In this document: positions 46,021 to 61,460 of the stretch, one piece after another
Numbering within the stretch: position 1 is the stretch's first letter
Layout of the letters: each line of letters opens with the position of its first letter
Source of the DNA: Populus alba
Taxonomy: Eukaryota; Streptophyta; Magnoliopsida; Malpighiales; Salicaceae
Length of the DNA stretch: 64,000 nucleotides
Assembly (NCBI RefSeq): GCF_005239225.2
Contig: NC_133289.1
Location: 12,942,889 to 13,006,888, forward strand
Direction of reading: 5' to 3'
The notes under the pieces: generated by a model
The model's database searches: none
Seen by the model: the letters and a program-made list of their open reading frames with translations, nothing else
What the model was told of the DNA's origin: nothing
Made by a program: the position numbers and the translations under genes

Positions 46021-47570
46021 AAATTAATGTTTTCTCCTAAGTGTAAGAGTGTCGAAGTAATAAATAACTCGATAAGACCGAGATCGAACCACATGGAGGT
46101 TAACTATATAAATTATAAATAATAATAATAATAATAAGTTAAAGAGGACTTTGAGATGTAAGATTAATGTGAGGATTCAACAATGATAAAAACAAATGTC
46201 AAGATTAGAGAATCCACTAATAGTATTATAAATAAGTATAATATAAATTCTTTTTATTAATCAACTAGAAACCACACACAAAGGAGGTTCCAATCGAATT
46301 ATTTATCCTTAATAGTTCATTATAAATTTTTAACAAGATCATATTAATTATCTTATTTTAATAACATCATACTTTTAAATATTGTCAGGAATTCATGATG
46401 TTAACTTATGTTAACAACAAATCAAGTTTCTTTCATAGCATAGGTGTAGGTTATACTATACGGTTGGCTTTAAAAGTACCAAATACTTGTTGTACCAAGT
46501 GTTATACAACACAAATCTAGATTAACCATTTAACAAGTAAGATATTAAGAATTAATAAGATAAAGATAAGACATGTTAATAACAAACTTTCTTGAATATA
46601 AACATTGAAGTTCATGTTGAGTTTATATTATATCTATTCTACACCATAAGTGAAACCTTTTCACTTTGTTATAATAAACTTAGCTACACATAATGAAGAA
46701 GATAAACATAAATAAACAACATAAGAACATAAGATTAGTAAAGGAAATGAAAAGCATAAACAAGAGATTAAGAAAAATATAACATGAAATAAAACTTAAA
46801 CATTACAAAAATATAAAGAAAAAAATAAAGAGCATGATCTTGATCTGAGCAACCAAGATGCCTAAATGCATAGTAAATACCTCCTTTTATAGGCCAAAAC
46901 TTGGAACTATTGATTTGATGAATAATTGTTCAGTAAGTGGCCACATCTTGACTTAGTGACAATCCTTATCATCTTGTCTGAACAAAACGTCATTGTTAAT
47001 GTCAAAATTTGAACCAACTTTAACATGAAAGTTCTAGGAAATTGTCTCAGCTTTCCAGGAAAAAACAATTGAGGTCATTTGGACTTCTAGAACTCGAGAT
47101 ATGGATTGAATACTGAATAATGTCTGGGTTGCAGAACAGATTTGAACTTATCTGTTGTTGCTATAATTTGGACTTGAAAACGACCTTTTTTAAATCTTGG
47201 ACTCCACATGAAAGTTTTAGGTCTATGTCTTAGCTTTCCATCCATATAAAGTAAACCTAAATATGAGATCTACAGCTCCAGATATGACCTAATTACCGAA
47301 CAGTGTTCTGGTTTGGACTGAACTAGCATCTCTTTTTTAAGTTTAGCCCTTTCTTTGTCCTTTCAATTTCAGTACTTAAACTCATCAATCAATCCTTTCA
47401 TTTATGTTATAAGCCTTCATTTAAGATGAATATTTATTATAAATTAAGGTATCATATAGTATCAGAATTGTTATTATAAAACATGCTTTAGTTAAGGAGT
47501 TATTGATATTTCAAGTGTAAATTGATGATATAAAACCTTGATAAAAATACATTTTTAAGTACTAATCAAG
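46020..47570. repeat. Dispersed-repeat-like block with a 183-bp internal duplication
   Basis: The left end has TTTCTCCTAAGTGTAAGAGT followed by GATCGAACCACATGGAGGT, a sequence type I recall as a common plant dispersed repeat. Toward the right, two related segments start CATGAAAGTT at 47024 and 47207 (period 183) and share CTTAGCTTTCC or CTCAGCTTTCC, then GATATG-A and CTGG blocks. The element class is unknown. Confidence 0.5.
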
Positions 47571-48880
47571 TGGCCTAATAGAACAATAATATGGGCATCT
47601 ATGTTTGCATATTTCAATTGATATGATAATCAATCTAAGGGATGGATAAGTGTATTGATGCATGTGAGGACATGTGTACATAAAAGTTGCTGTAAGATGA
47701 ACAACTAATGATGTGTTGGCTCAAACTGAATCAAGCTAAATCAATGTTAAAGATTCATTATGGAAAATAAAAGTCAAGAAATTATTGATTTTATTTATTT
47801 GAAATTGTAGGGTAATACCGATAAAAGGTTAGATTCCTCAGAGAACATATAAAGTAAATAGTACAAACAGTAATTTACCCGTGATAAATATATGGTTTAG
47901 GGTAAAATGAGTGGAACAGGCTTTTACCATCAATAAAACCTTAGGGTAGCTTCGATAGATAAAGATACTGAGATAGATTTCCATCAATAAAATATGGTGT
48001 AACTTCCAGATGGAAAGATAAAGGTTGGAATTACCTTGACGAGGTGATTATACAATACTCAAGGTTAATAAAGATTATGGTAAATGAGTCAATTTTGTTA
48101 TTATCAAAAGAAATCATGGAGGTTTGTTCCATAAAGAGTAATGTACATGTTGTATATGACATACCTTAATTGTGTTGTGATATATATCAAAAGAAATTAT
48201 GGATGTTTGTTCCATGAAGAATCATGAACATGTTGTATATGCCATACCTTAATTGTGTTGTAATATTTATTTTTCTTGTAGGTTCACAATATGGAATACC
48301 ACGTGTTTTGACAAGGCTTTGATTTTCTTTGTTAGAGTATTAGGTAGATTTTTAATATTATATTGTAATTCAAATTGATGAAAATTGTAATATGAATAAA
48401 TATTTATAATGCTTTTCTTGTAATGAAATGTTCTTTTAATGAGAAGTTAAGTTTATATTGTTTAAATGTACTCAATAAATTTTAGTATACGTGTACTATT
48501 ATGAATTAATTAAATGATCTGAGGCCCATTACTTAGATATGAATTGTTGTGTATTGGATTTGGAACTCCGTTTAATCATTATGTAGGTTTTTAAGAGAAG
48601 TAAAGAACTATTTAGTGATTTAAACAGAGGAGGCTCTGCTGAAATTTTGGTAGAAATTAGAAACACAAATCATAATTATCTAATTTCTATAATGTATATG
48701 AATGCATTGAATAACAATTCAAATTTAACCATGAGATTAAATTGCCAACATGGATCACTGACATTAAGTGTAGAAAAATACATGACCCTGTTTTCTAGAC
48801 TTCAACGCTCAATCTAGTATTTGATATTGTGAGATTTTCAATTTGTAATATATAAGGTAATTACAGTCTCATGACTTGAG
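47571..48880. other. AT-rich spacer with an 83-bp duplication
   Basis: No gene is seen. The repeat at 48103-48268 is listed separately. The surrounding DNA could be retroelement-derived, but no domain was recognised. Confidence 0.4.
48103..48268. repeat. Tandem duplication, 83-bp unit, two copies
   Basis: Both copies start ATCAAAAGAAAT and contain CATGTTGTATATG and CATACCTTAATTGTGTTGT. They are about 88% identical by eye. Confidence 0.85.
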
Positions 48881-49740
48881 TTACGGGCCTGAAAAGTTAG
48901 CTTGTTTTTTAGATCATTTTAAAAAAATTATTTTTTTTTCAATTTTATCATTCAACATTTAGTTGGTTAGGGATGAGCATTTGATTGGTTGATTAGCTCG
49001 GGTTAACTCAAGTTTTTTTTATTAATTTATTTTTTAATTTTATCCTTCAATATTAGGTTAGTTTAACAATTGAACTTCATAATATTTTTCAATTTTCATT
49101 CTATGAGGTTATCCCAGTCTCATGATCCAGTCTCGAGTTTGGTACTTTGCCTCGAGTTGACCTGGGTTTGTTTTTTTGTCTTTTTTAAAAAATAATTTTT
49201 TTTAATTCACCATTCAACATTGGGTTGGCCGTGGATTGAATTTTTTTTTTTTTTTAGTTTTCTTTCTACGGAATTATCCTCTTCTCATGACCTTAGTTCT
49301 GTCTTTGACAGTTTAACCTGGATTGACTTGAGTTATTATTATTTTTTTCTAAAATTTATTTATTTTTCTCAATTTCTTCCTTCAACGTTGAGTTGATTAG
49401 TAATTAACCTTCATAATTTATTTATTTTATTTGCTTTTCATCGGGTTATATCGTTCTTATGATCTAAATCACAAGTTTGATATGTTTATCCTAGCTTACT
49501 CGAGTTATTTTTTTTCTTTTCTTTTTTAATTGAATATATTTTTTTACTATATTAAAATATTAAATTTATTGAGAATCAAGCTTCGCAATTTATTTTGACT
49601 TGTTGTTCATGAGGTTATCTTGGTTTCACGACTTAGATCGTTTTGACTTGTTGTTCATGAGGTTATCTTGGTTTCACGAGTTAGATCGTGGATTTCACAA
49701 GTAAATCAAAGTTGGATCAAGTCCATTCAATATGTCACCG
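48880..49740. repeat. Family-1 repeat array in inverted orientation
   Basis: Reverse-complement units with cores near 48870, 49120, 49290, 49455 and 49670: GTCTCATGA, CGAGTTTGGTA, CGAGTTGACCTGGGTT. Spacers are T-rich with CAATTTTATCATTCAACATT. The orientation is opposite to the blocks at 6-9 and 35 kb. Confidence 0.7.
49593..49688. repeat. Near-perfect 48-bp tandem duplication
   Basis: 49593-49640 and 49641-49688 are identical except one C/G difference. Both start TTTTGACTTGTTGTTCATGA. It lies inside the old inverted family-1 array, so it is a recent event. Confidence 0.95.
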
Positions 49741-49749
49741 TCTATTTTT

Positions 49750-49751
<2 letters not shown>

Positions 49752-49794
<43 letters not shown>
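49752..49794. repeat. (TA)n microsatellite
   Basis: About 21 uninterrupted TA units, the longest in the window. Confidence 0.9.
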
Positions 49795-49797
<3 letters not shown>

Positions 49798-49799
49798 CA

Positions 49800-50947
49800 G
49801 TAATTATAGTCTGATATGCTTTATTTGTTTTTTTACTAATGGGTTTTTTTTGTACTAAAGAACACGGTAGTAATACTTTATGTTTTTTTTTTATATTTTT
49901 TAAAAAAGTTAATCCACAAAAAATCTAGTAATATCTAACATGATTGGGCATTAAATTAGAGAACCACGTCTAGGATTTAAAAAAATAATAATAATAAAAT
50001 TTGGCCATCACTTATATTAAATTTCTAGAATTTGTGAAGCTCGTGATAATTTATTTATTTTCTTAGTAAAATATCAAGACGCCGTTGCCAATGAACGTTC
50101 CCTTTATTTATTTCAACGGCGTGGTGAGAGGATTGCTGACTCCTCAATCAATAAACACGTTTCAAAATATGTGACGCTCCCTTTCTTTATTGTTTTAAAT
50201 TATTTTTAATATACTTATTTTAAAAATAATTTTTAAAAAATATAAAAAATATTATTTGAATACATTTTAAGATAAAAAAAAAAAACTACTTTAAAAAACA
50301 TTAGCTAATTATTTAGTCAAATGAAAACCATTTATTAGAAAACACAGCGACCATAATAACATTTCTAACTAAAATATTCAACATCGTAGTTCCCTTGAAA
50401 GAGGGAAACATGTCCGATATTACTAGTTGATATTCACTAACTAAAAAAAATAAAAATAAAAATAAACAGGCAAGGCAAAATCAAGCTACCGCTCAACATA
50501 GCACCCCAGGAAAATATTTGAACCCCAAGCCTGAGCCTTGAGTGGTTCTAAAATCTTGAGAGCTGAACAAGAATACAGTGGCCATTTTTCACTGCCATCA
50601 AGTTTTAAATCTGGGTAAAAGAAACATTAAGAAAAAAAATCCAACGTGTAGATGAACAAGAGAGGAGGAATATGGGTGAAGGAAGTGGAGAGATTTGAAG
50701 AAGTACATCTGATTGAATACACCCAGAGCAGTGCTTTTTGCTGCAATTGAATTCAGCTTCTCAGGCCTGTCTGTTTCCATTTAATCAGCTGACACTTTTA
50801 TGCATACATTGAAATCTAGAGTTCATCCAGGCTCGGAGCCACTACTTTCAAACTCTTCTCAGCTCAATGAGAAAAAAACAACCCTGCTTCGAGTGTAACA
50901 GCACACCAGTACATTCATGATTTACAACAATGCACGGTGCCGAGCTC
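49800..50947. other. Spacer and 3' flank of the casein kinase gene
   Basis: 49.8-50.45 kb is AT-rich; 50.19-50.32 kb resembles part of the MITE-like units. 50.5-50.95 kb has 3'UTR-like composition and probably includes the end of the CK1 transcript. No separate gene is seen. Confidence 0.45.
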
Positions 50948-55091
<4,144 letters not shown>

Positions 55092-55103
55092 CTAAAGAAG
55101 CCG

Positions 55104-55112
55104 AAACCCTAA
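55104..55112. promoter_or_regulatory. Perfect telo-box AAACCCTAA upstream of the CK1 start
   Basis: AAACCCTAA on the plus strand (TTAGGGTTT on the gene strand) lies 13 bp before the casein kinase ATG, so it is in the 5' leader. It is the consensus plant telo-box bound by TRB-type proteins such as the one encoded at 3.1-5.5 kb. Function here is inferred. Confidence 0.5.
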
Positions 55113-55119
55113 CCGAAAA

Positions 55120-57225
55120 ATATTAGGCAAAAGTTGACACCCAACAGTAAATCGATACAAGAATGGCGGAATCGGAGATCTACAAAAACAAACAAACAAA
55201 CTTCCTAATCGAATAATATTTAGAAAAAACAAAATAAAGGGTTAGATAGATAGCGTCTGTCACTCTATCATCTTTCCTTTCCCTTCTTTCTGTGTTGCTT
55301 CGAATGAAATTGAAATGGATTTTGATCATCCAAAACCAAAAGCGTTCGGGGCAAAAAAAAAAAAACAAAAGACAACTTGGAGTAGCAGTGGATTATAAAT
55401 TAGTCCCTCTATTTTGTCAAAACGAATTGATAGTCCTTTTTTTCCCAAAAACTAATCAATTAGTTTTTTCTTTTTGTCTATCTCATGTTCTTTACCCAAT
55501 TATTTTGTTTTTTTTTTTTAATAAATACTAAATATATATACTCTCTCTTTTTAAAATATATTTTTTTTAATTCTCCAAAATTAATTTTTATGCTTACACA
55601 ACCTTAGAATATTATTTTTAGTATATTTTGAGTGATGTACATCCTTCGTGTTATTTATAATTTTCAAAAATACTTGTGATAATAAATATTGAAAAGATAA
55701 ATATAGTATAAGAACTTATTTTGTGAAGAAGTTTCAACTCAAAATCTTCCAACTTCAAAGTTAAATGAAATATTCTTCTAAAATTTAATAATTTATATTT
55801 AATATTAGAATTAAATAATAATAATAAGAACAACAACAACAACAACAACAACATTTCATGTTGTTAAGGAAAATTTTAGGATTGAAAAAAGTTGTCATAT
55901 TTTCTTTAATTTTAGGAAATCAAATTGAATTCCTTGGAAAAAAAATACACACACAAATGAAAGCCTAAATATATAATATAATTATTATTTAGTATGGTTT
56001 TTAGATCAAGTAGATAATATCATAATAAAGAAAGAAGAATAAAGGTTATGAATATTTTTACTTCAGTTTTTAAAAAATTAATTTCAAAATAATAATATTA
56101 ATAATAAATAATTTTCTTTATTTTATTGGCACAAACACATATATATTATGAGACTCTATGGACACTTGTCTTTTTCATTTTTAAATTAAATAAAAAGCAT
56201 TAATAAAAACTAAAGAGGTCATGGAAAACATTATAGCTACCAACATAAAAATATTATATAAAAAAACTTAAAACTAATTATTAGGGAAACTAAACTCTTG
56301 TCACAAGATACATTAATTATTACTAAATAATTCAAAAACAAGTAAGTTTTTTAAAAAAAAATACAAGATAAAATGATATCATTAAAACAAAAATTTAAAT
56401 ATGACTTTAAAGAAGCAATAGATACTTTCACAAAGATTTTTTTTTTAATTATTATGTCAGATAAAACTAAAACGACATGAGTAAAAAAAATATAGCCTTA
56501 AAGGGTTCTATTATCTTTTTAAAAATATTTTGTTATTATCAATCAGATAAGAACAATTAAATCTTTTCATAAAAAATAAAAAGTAGGCAATCCATATTTG
56601 GGCAACGCCAACATTGTGAAAGATATTGGTTTCTTTTAAGTTATGTGTGTTAGTATTGGGTGGTTGGTTTGTCATCAATAAGTTTTTTTTTTTCCTTTTT
56701 TTATATTCTTTCGTTTCCAAAAAAATAACTTGGTTTTCTTTGTAAATTTAGTTTTTATTCTTTTTTATTTTTAATTTTTATCCTTGATTTTTTTAAAATA
56801 TTTTATTTGTTTTTTAATTTTAATTTTTCATATATTTATTTTTTATAATTTTAGTTATAATTTTTTTTGTTTTCTAATTTTTTTTATATAAAAAAAATGA
56901 TTTGATCACTTAATAAAATATTCATATGAATATTGTCCGCAGCATCTCGCACTTATACAGTCTCATCTTCACAGTAAAACATCTCTTTTACTATAGGAAA
57001 TAAAGCATGCGAGTGAACACTGAGGGTCCGACACAGAAAAAAAGATTTGTGTCTGCTTAACTGTTGATACGAACATCGAAGCAATTATTTTAATCATTTT
57101 GATAACATCTCCGTGGCTGACTTGATTAACACGTGGCGAGCGTCGCAGGTTTGAGAGCACTGGCGGCCAATATTTTCTGTTATGTTACAAATGATATGTT
57201 ATCTGTGTTTTTTTAAGCGAAAGAA
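55120..57225. other. CK1 upstream region and AT-rich spacer
   Basis: 55.1-55.4 kb is the probable promoter of the minus-strand kinase. The rest is AT-rich with microsatellite-like tracts, such as (AAC)n at about 55832-55852. 56.93-57.17 kb has balanced composition and contains ACACGTGGCG, but no gene is seen. Confidence 0.45.
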
Positions 57226-57229
57226 TAAT

Positions 57230-57470
57230 TTAAAGTGCGTGGGATTATAGTAATGTTAGTGGTTTAAATTATTTTTTTATTTAAAAATATATTAAGATAA
57301 TTTTTTTTATTTTAAAAAAATTATGTTTAATATTAGTATATTAAAAACATTCTAAAAATATATAAATAAATAAAAATATATTTTTTAAAAATTACATTTT
57401 AAAATACACATTCTCAAATAAGAAAAATTATAAAATGCAGGTTACGCTGCAAATTCAAACAGCCTTAAAG
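57230..57470. mobile_element. MITE-like unit, copy 4
   Basis: AT-rich unit with the shared interior (TTTAATATTAGTATATTAAA, AATATATAAATAAATAAAAA). It is followed after about 20 bp by copy 5. Ends are poorly kept. Confidence 0.4.
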
Positions 57471-57489
57471 TCTATAAACGATAAGCACG

Positions 57490-57715
57490 AGAGCTTGTTT
57501 AGAAGTGTGGTTGCGGTTGTTTTTAAAAGTGTTTTTCATGTTAAAATATATTAAAATGATGTTTTTTTATATTTTTTAAAATCATTTTTAAGATTAGTAT
57601 ATTAAAACTATTCAAAATATATAAAAAATTAATTTTTAGTAAAATAAAATTTTAATCTTTTAAAAAATATAGGTACAACCTCGTTTTTCAAAAACTTTGA
57701 AAAAATCATAAAATA
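57490..57715. mobile_element. MITE-like unit, copy 5
   Basis: Begins GAGCTTGTTTAGAAGTGTGG, then TTGCGGTTGTTTTT, matching the unit at 34.79 kb. The interior has TTAAAATATATTAAAATGAT. Ends near CAACCTCGTTTTTCAAA. Confidence 0.5.
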
Positions 57716-58066
57716 GGATGGAGGGTGCAATTTTTTATGAAATGGTTGCAATTATCATGCATAGTAAAGAACCAACAACCCTGCCAAACGAATTCACTGT
57801 AAAATAAACAAATAAATAAATCATGAATTGAATTGATTATATGCATCTAAAAAAAATGAAAAATACTACACCAACTTTTTGATTACAAGACATACAAACC
57901 CAAACACTTAAAACTTGGCCCAAGTAAGCCATCAAAGAAGAAGGGGGCAAAAAATGAAGTAATAAATGAAGAAAGATTAAATCCCCAAAACTTGGAGAGT
58001 AAAGAATACGGTTAGCCCCTCAATCCCCTCCGTCATCTTCTTCTTCGGTGAACATGAAATGATGCC

Positions 58067-60612
58067 CTAGTTAGCTACAGCGATTGGGGTCCTAGGACTG
58101 GGAATTCCCATGTATGCAAGCCTAGGTGAGACCCTGACCTTAGGGCTTGGGCGTGGAGAAGGGACCGGGCCATAGTTAGCCAGATGCCCAGGAGCCACAC
58201 GAGGCGACAGGTTGACCTGTTCAAGAGCTCTCGACTGTAGTCCTTTAGGATAGTCCCGCACACACCCAATCCGGGCCCCAGTCCCAGTGGTCCAATTGCA
58301 TGGCAATCGTTCGGTCAAGTCAAAGACAGTAGCCGGCGGATTGGAACTGTTGGTGATGGTGTTGTCTGCTAGATCAACGGCTATGATGGCGGCAGCGTCT
58401 AGATGATCGGATGCATTTGCATCGGTCAGCTGTGAGATATCAGCGGGGCCCGACATAGACTCTGGTTTATGTTCCTCTTCAGTCGCCCTTATTGAAAGAT
58501 TGTCGTCATCAATTGCACACCTCTGTTTTTCAAAATGATAAAAGGAAACAACACCTCTCATCAGCTATTCTGTACTGAAACTAATTTCAAATCACAAATT
58601 AGACATGTTCAACCAAATATACAGGAACAGATGCCGCGTATGTAAGACAGTTGTGTCTAATGTTGTGGACAAATATACAGGAACATCAGCCTACCTTAAC
58701 GTTGGTAAGATCGACATGGTTTTCCTGGAGAAAGCTAATGAATTCCTTGAAGTTTTCTTCTGTTGGGTGGTAATGTCCACTGTATGGCCATATAGCCTGC
58801 GTAGCATTAGAGGCGAGCTTGTTCAGGTCTTGACGAATTAATTAATGTGTTGCCGGAGACTGGAGATGCAAATTAAATTAACAAGCGTGTGTACGAGCAT
58901 GGTAATAATGAAAATTTACCTCAAGAATCCCATCGTGTGCAACCAATCTTCCGGCGGCCGTTGTCGCGCCGCCGGCGAGAAAACTAGAGTGTTGAAACCT
59001 ACCCTTTTTCTTTTGCCCCACGTACAAAGCCCTCGCCGTGCTAAGCACAAATATCCACTTGGAACCTTCATCTGTATCAACCAGCATTCCGCTTTCCTTG
59101 TATACAAGCTTCCCATTTTCAACTATTACTTCATACGCTTGCCTTTCTTTCTGGAACATCATAAGAACATCAGATTAGTGGATCTTGTGTGCTGAAGATT
59201 AGTATGGAATTGTCATGTAGCTTACCGGTCCAAGATATTTGATGCATTGAAGGAGTAGAGTGGGCCTCGGACATTTATCTAGATTTACTTCTTTGCCGTC
59301 TCCAACATCCAACCTTCATTTCATTGCAACAGGACAATAATGTCAGTCAAAAAGGAAGAAAGAGGGCTGAAATGTAGTTGTGTGACATTAATTATCCCAT
59401 AATATTCGTTGTTTCGAATTCTGCTAACGTTATATCGAGCTTCCAAGCATCAATTTTACCAGACAGCAGTTTGAGAAAGTACTTACCAGTAGAAAAAAGG
59501 TTGGCTGCTCTCGCTTTTGAACCAGACATCATAGTAAAAGTGCAGATTATGACCGTATCGATGGCGTGTATCAATCTATTATCCATGGCAAAAAGCAGAG
59601 TTAGTTTGCGTTAGACCAGTGGTGTCATGTTGCAAAAGAAATGCCAAAGCTTCTGCTCAACGTTGACAGTAATGGTTTCCGATCAAGCCCACTTGGCATT
59701 ATTACAGTTTCACATTGAAGTGTTGAGTTCAACTTACAGCTTCAAGCCAATGTTGCAGGGCTAGCTTCTGAGCTTTCTCGTCCTTTGATAAACCTTTTCC
59801 CACCTGCAATGAGAGATCACTTCCTTAAATATCCACTTGATTGTCGGAAGAAAGAAACGAAATGTTTCAGTTTCTCTATGGAAATATAAAACATTAATCT
59901 GCTGAAACTAGAAATGGCAAGAAGGTACCTTGGCAGCCCTTGTTCTAGCCCTTGCCCACCTTGAAACAGCGGTTTCTGGTTTCTCATCATTAAAGAATGA
60001 CACAGAACTCCGCTCGAGAGCAGCAAAATCCAAGGCCTTCCACCTGCAATGTATCAAACAAATTAACCAATTACAACCATCCACCAAGAACAAGAAACAT
60101 CAAGATTTAAGCAATTTCTTGGCAATTGCAGATTATCCAAGGACTAACCAGAGCTCCTCAACCACAACCGCACAATCTGCAAGATTTCTTCTAGTCCGAT
60201 AGCTCTTATAAACCTTCTGAACTTTAACTGCAGCAGAGTCAAGCTCACTTACTGGTCTCGGTGAAAAATAAAATTCTGGAACTTGTTTTTGCAGCAATCC
60301 ATCTCTTCCATTGAAACTACTCAAACCCAATTCCCCCCTGTCTTGAACTAGACTCTTGAATGACAAAGATTGCTCCAGCGATACTGTTACAGGTGCACAG
60401 TACTTCAACTTTCTTGAATTCTTAATGTTATTCGTGTTAGACTTTATCGGCTTGGTCGTGGTTTCTGTGTTTATTAGCTTAAAGCTATGTGATCTCGAAG
60501 CTACACCGCCATGTTTAGGGCTCAAACACATGTCGAAGGCCAAAGCAAACATGCAGCTGTGCCTTACAATCTCTTTCCAGGCTGAGGATAACAAGGAAAG
60601 CGATAAACCCAT
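58067..60612 (-). CDS. IQM: IQ-motif calmodulin-binding protein, IQM family
   Basis: Plant-specific calmodulin-binding protein of the IQM family, calcium-independent in known members. Eight exons read leftward join in frame to 536 aa: 60612-60149, 60043-59929, 59803-59738, 59575-59487, 59313-59226, 59150-58920, 58796-58695 and 58522-58067. The single IQ motif is at about residues 127-146 ([20 protein letters not shown]), followed by [12 protein letters not shown]. The conserved central domain has [92 protein letters not shown] and [15 protein letters not shown]. The tail is Ser/Pro-rich ([20 protein letters not shown]) and may be a phosphorylation target. The length fits the family (about 530 aa in IQM1-like proteins). 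The intron 4 acceptor is AAG, slightly unusual. The numbered paralogue is not assigned. Confidence 0.95.
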
Positions 60613-61460
60613 ACACTGTCAGACACCAATGGAGGCAATCTGGGACCTGATCAAAGTTATTCAGAAAACTGTTTCTGAATATAAATTCGAAATAAATTGA
60701 AAATATTTAATCTTTTAGATCGCAACTTGTTCTCTCTCTGAAGGGTGCATAAAATGGGACACTTCAGACAATCAGACATTCACAGTCATATATATACTCG
60801 ATCCCATCTAAAAATTAAAAAAAAAAAAAAAAAGAAAAAAAGAAGCAAAGACATATCATCAAATCTCACTAATATGTTAATAAAGTACAGGTTGTGACTG
60901 CAGGATATTATGTGTGACAATCTTGACCCCCCCGTGGTCTTACGTTATATATAAATAAATTCAGTAATAGAAGCAAGCTTCAGAAGTTAGAGCAGTCGTG
61001 GAATTCTCCGAAGAAAATCAAGAACAGATTAAAGGGGTTTGAATAGAAATATCAATAACGTGGTAGAAATATCATTCATTCAAACCCAATTACTATTTTA
61101 ATCTCGAAGTTCAAGTCAACAACCACGAGTGCTTTGATGAATTCAAAGCTTGACGTTCTTCATTCCTCTTTTAGTTTCTGCATATCATTATTTTGTTATA
61201 CGCTTCTGTTGTTGTTCTTCGGTCGTGTTTGTTAAAACACTCACATTCATATTTTCAAAAAAACACTTCACCTTCCCTTTTCTACACCAACATGATCACC
61301 ATCATGTATGTAAGTTTGAAAAAGAAAAACAGAAAGGGAGACAAGCTTTAGGTAATGGCGACAATATGCTTGGTCAAACATGGAAAACTCAAGCTTGTAA
61401 TGTTTTTCGTTCAAAAAACACGACATCGCTATTATAAATATATTCACACCTAGGATTCTT
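60613..61460. other. IQM upstream region, no further gene
   Basis: The first few hundred bp are the probable IQM promoter and leader, with TATATATACTC near 60790 and GTTATATATAAATAAAT near 60945. A 95-codon plus-strand frame at 61150-61437 shows no domain and is not credited. CAAGCTTTAGGTAATGGC (about 61344) recurs as CAAGCTTTTGGTAATGGC (about 61506). Confidence 0.4.

Noticed and set aside
61150..61437. 95-codon plus-strand frame right of IQM
   Set aside because: Hydrophobic/low-complexity composition, no recognised domain and no supporting splice pattern.
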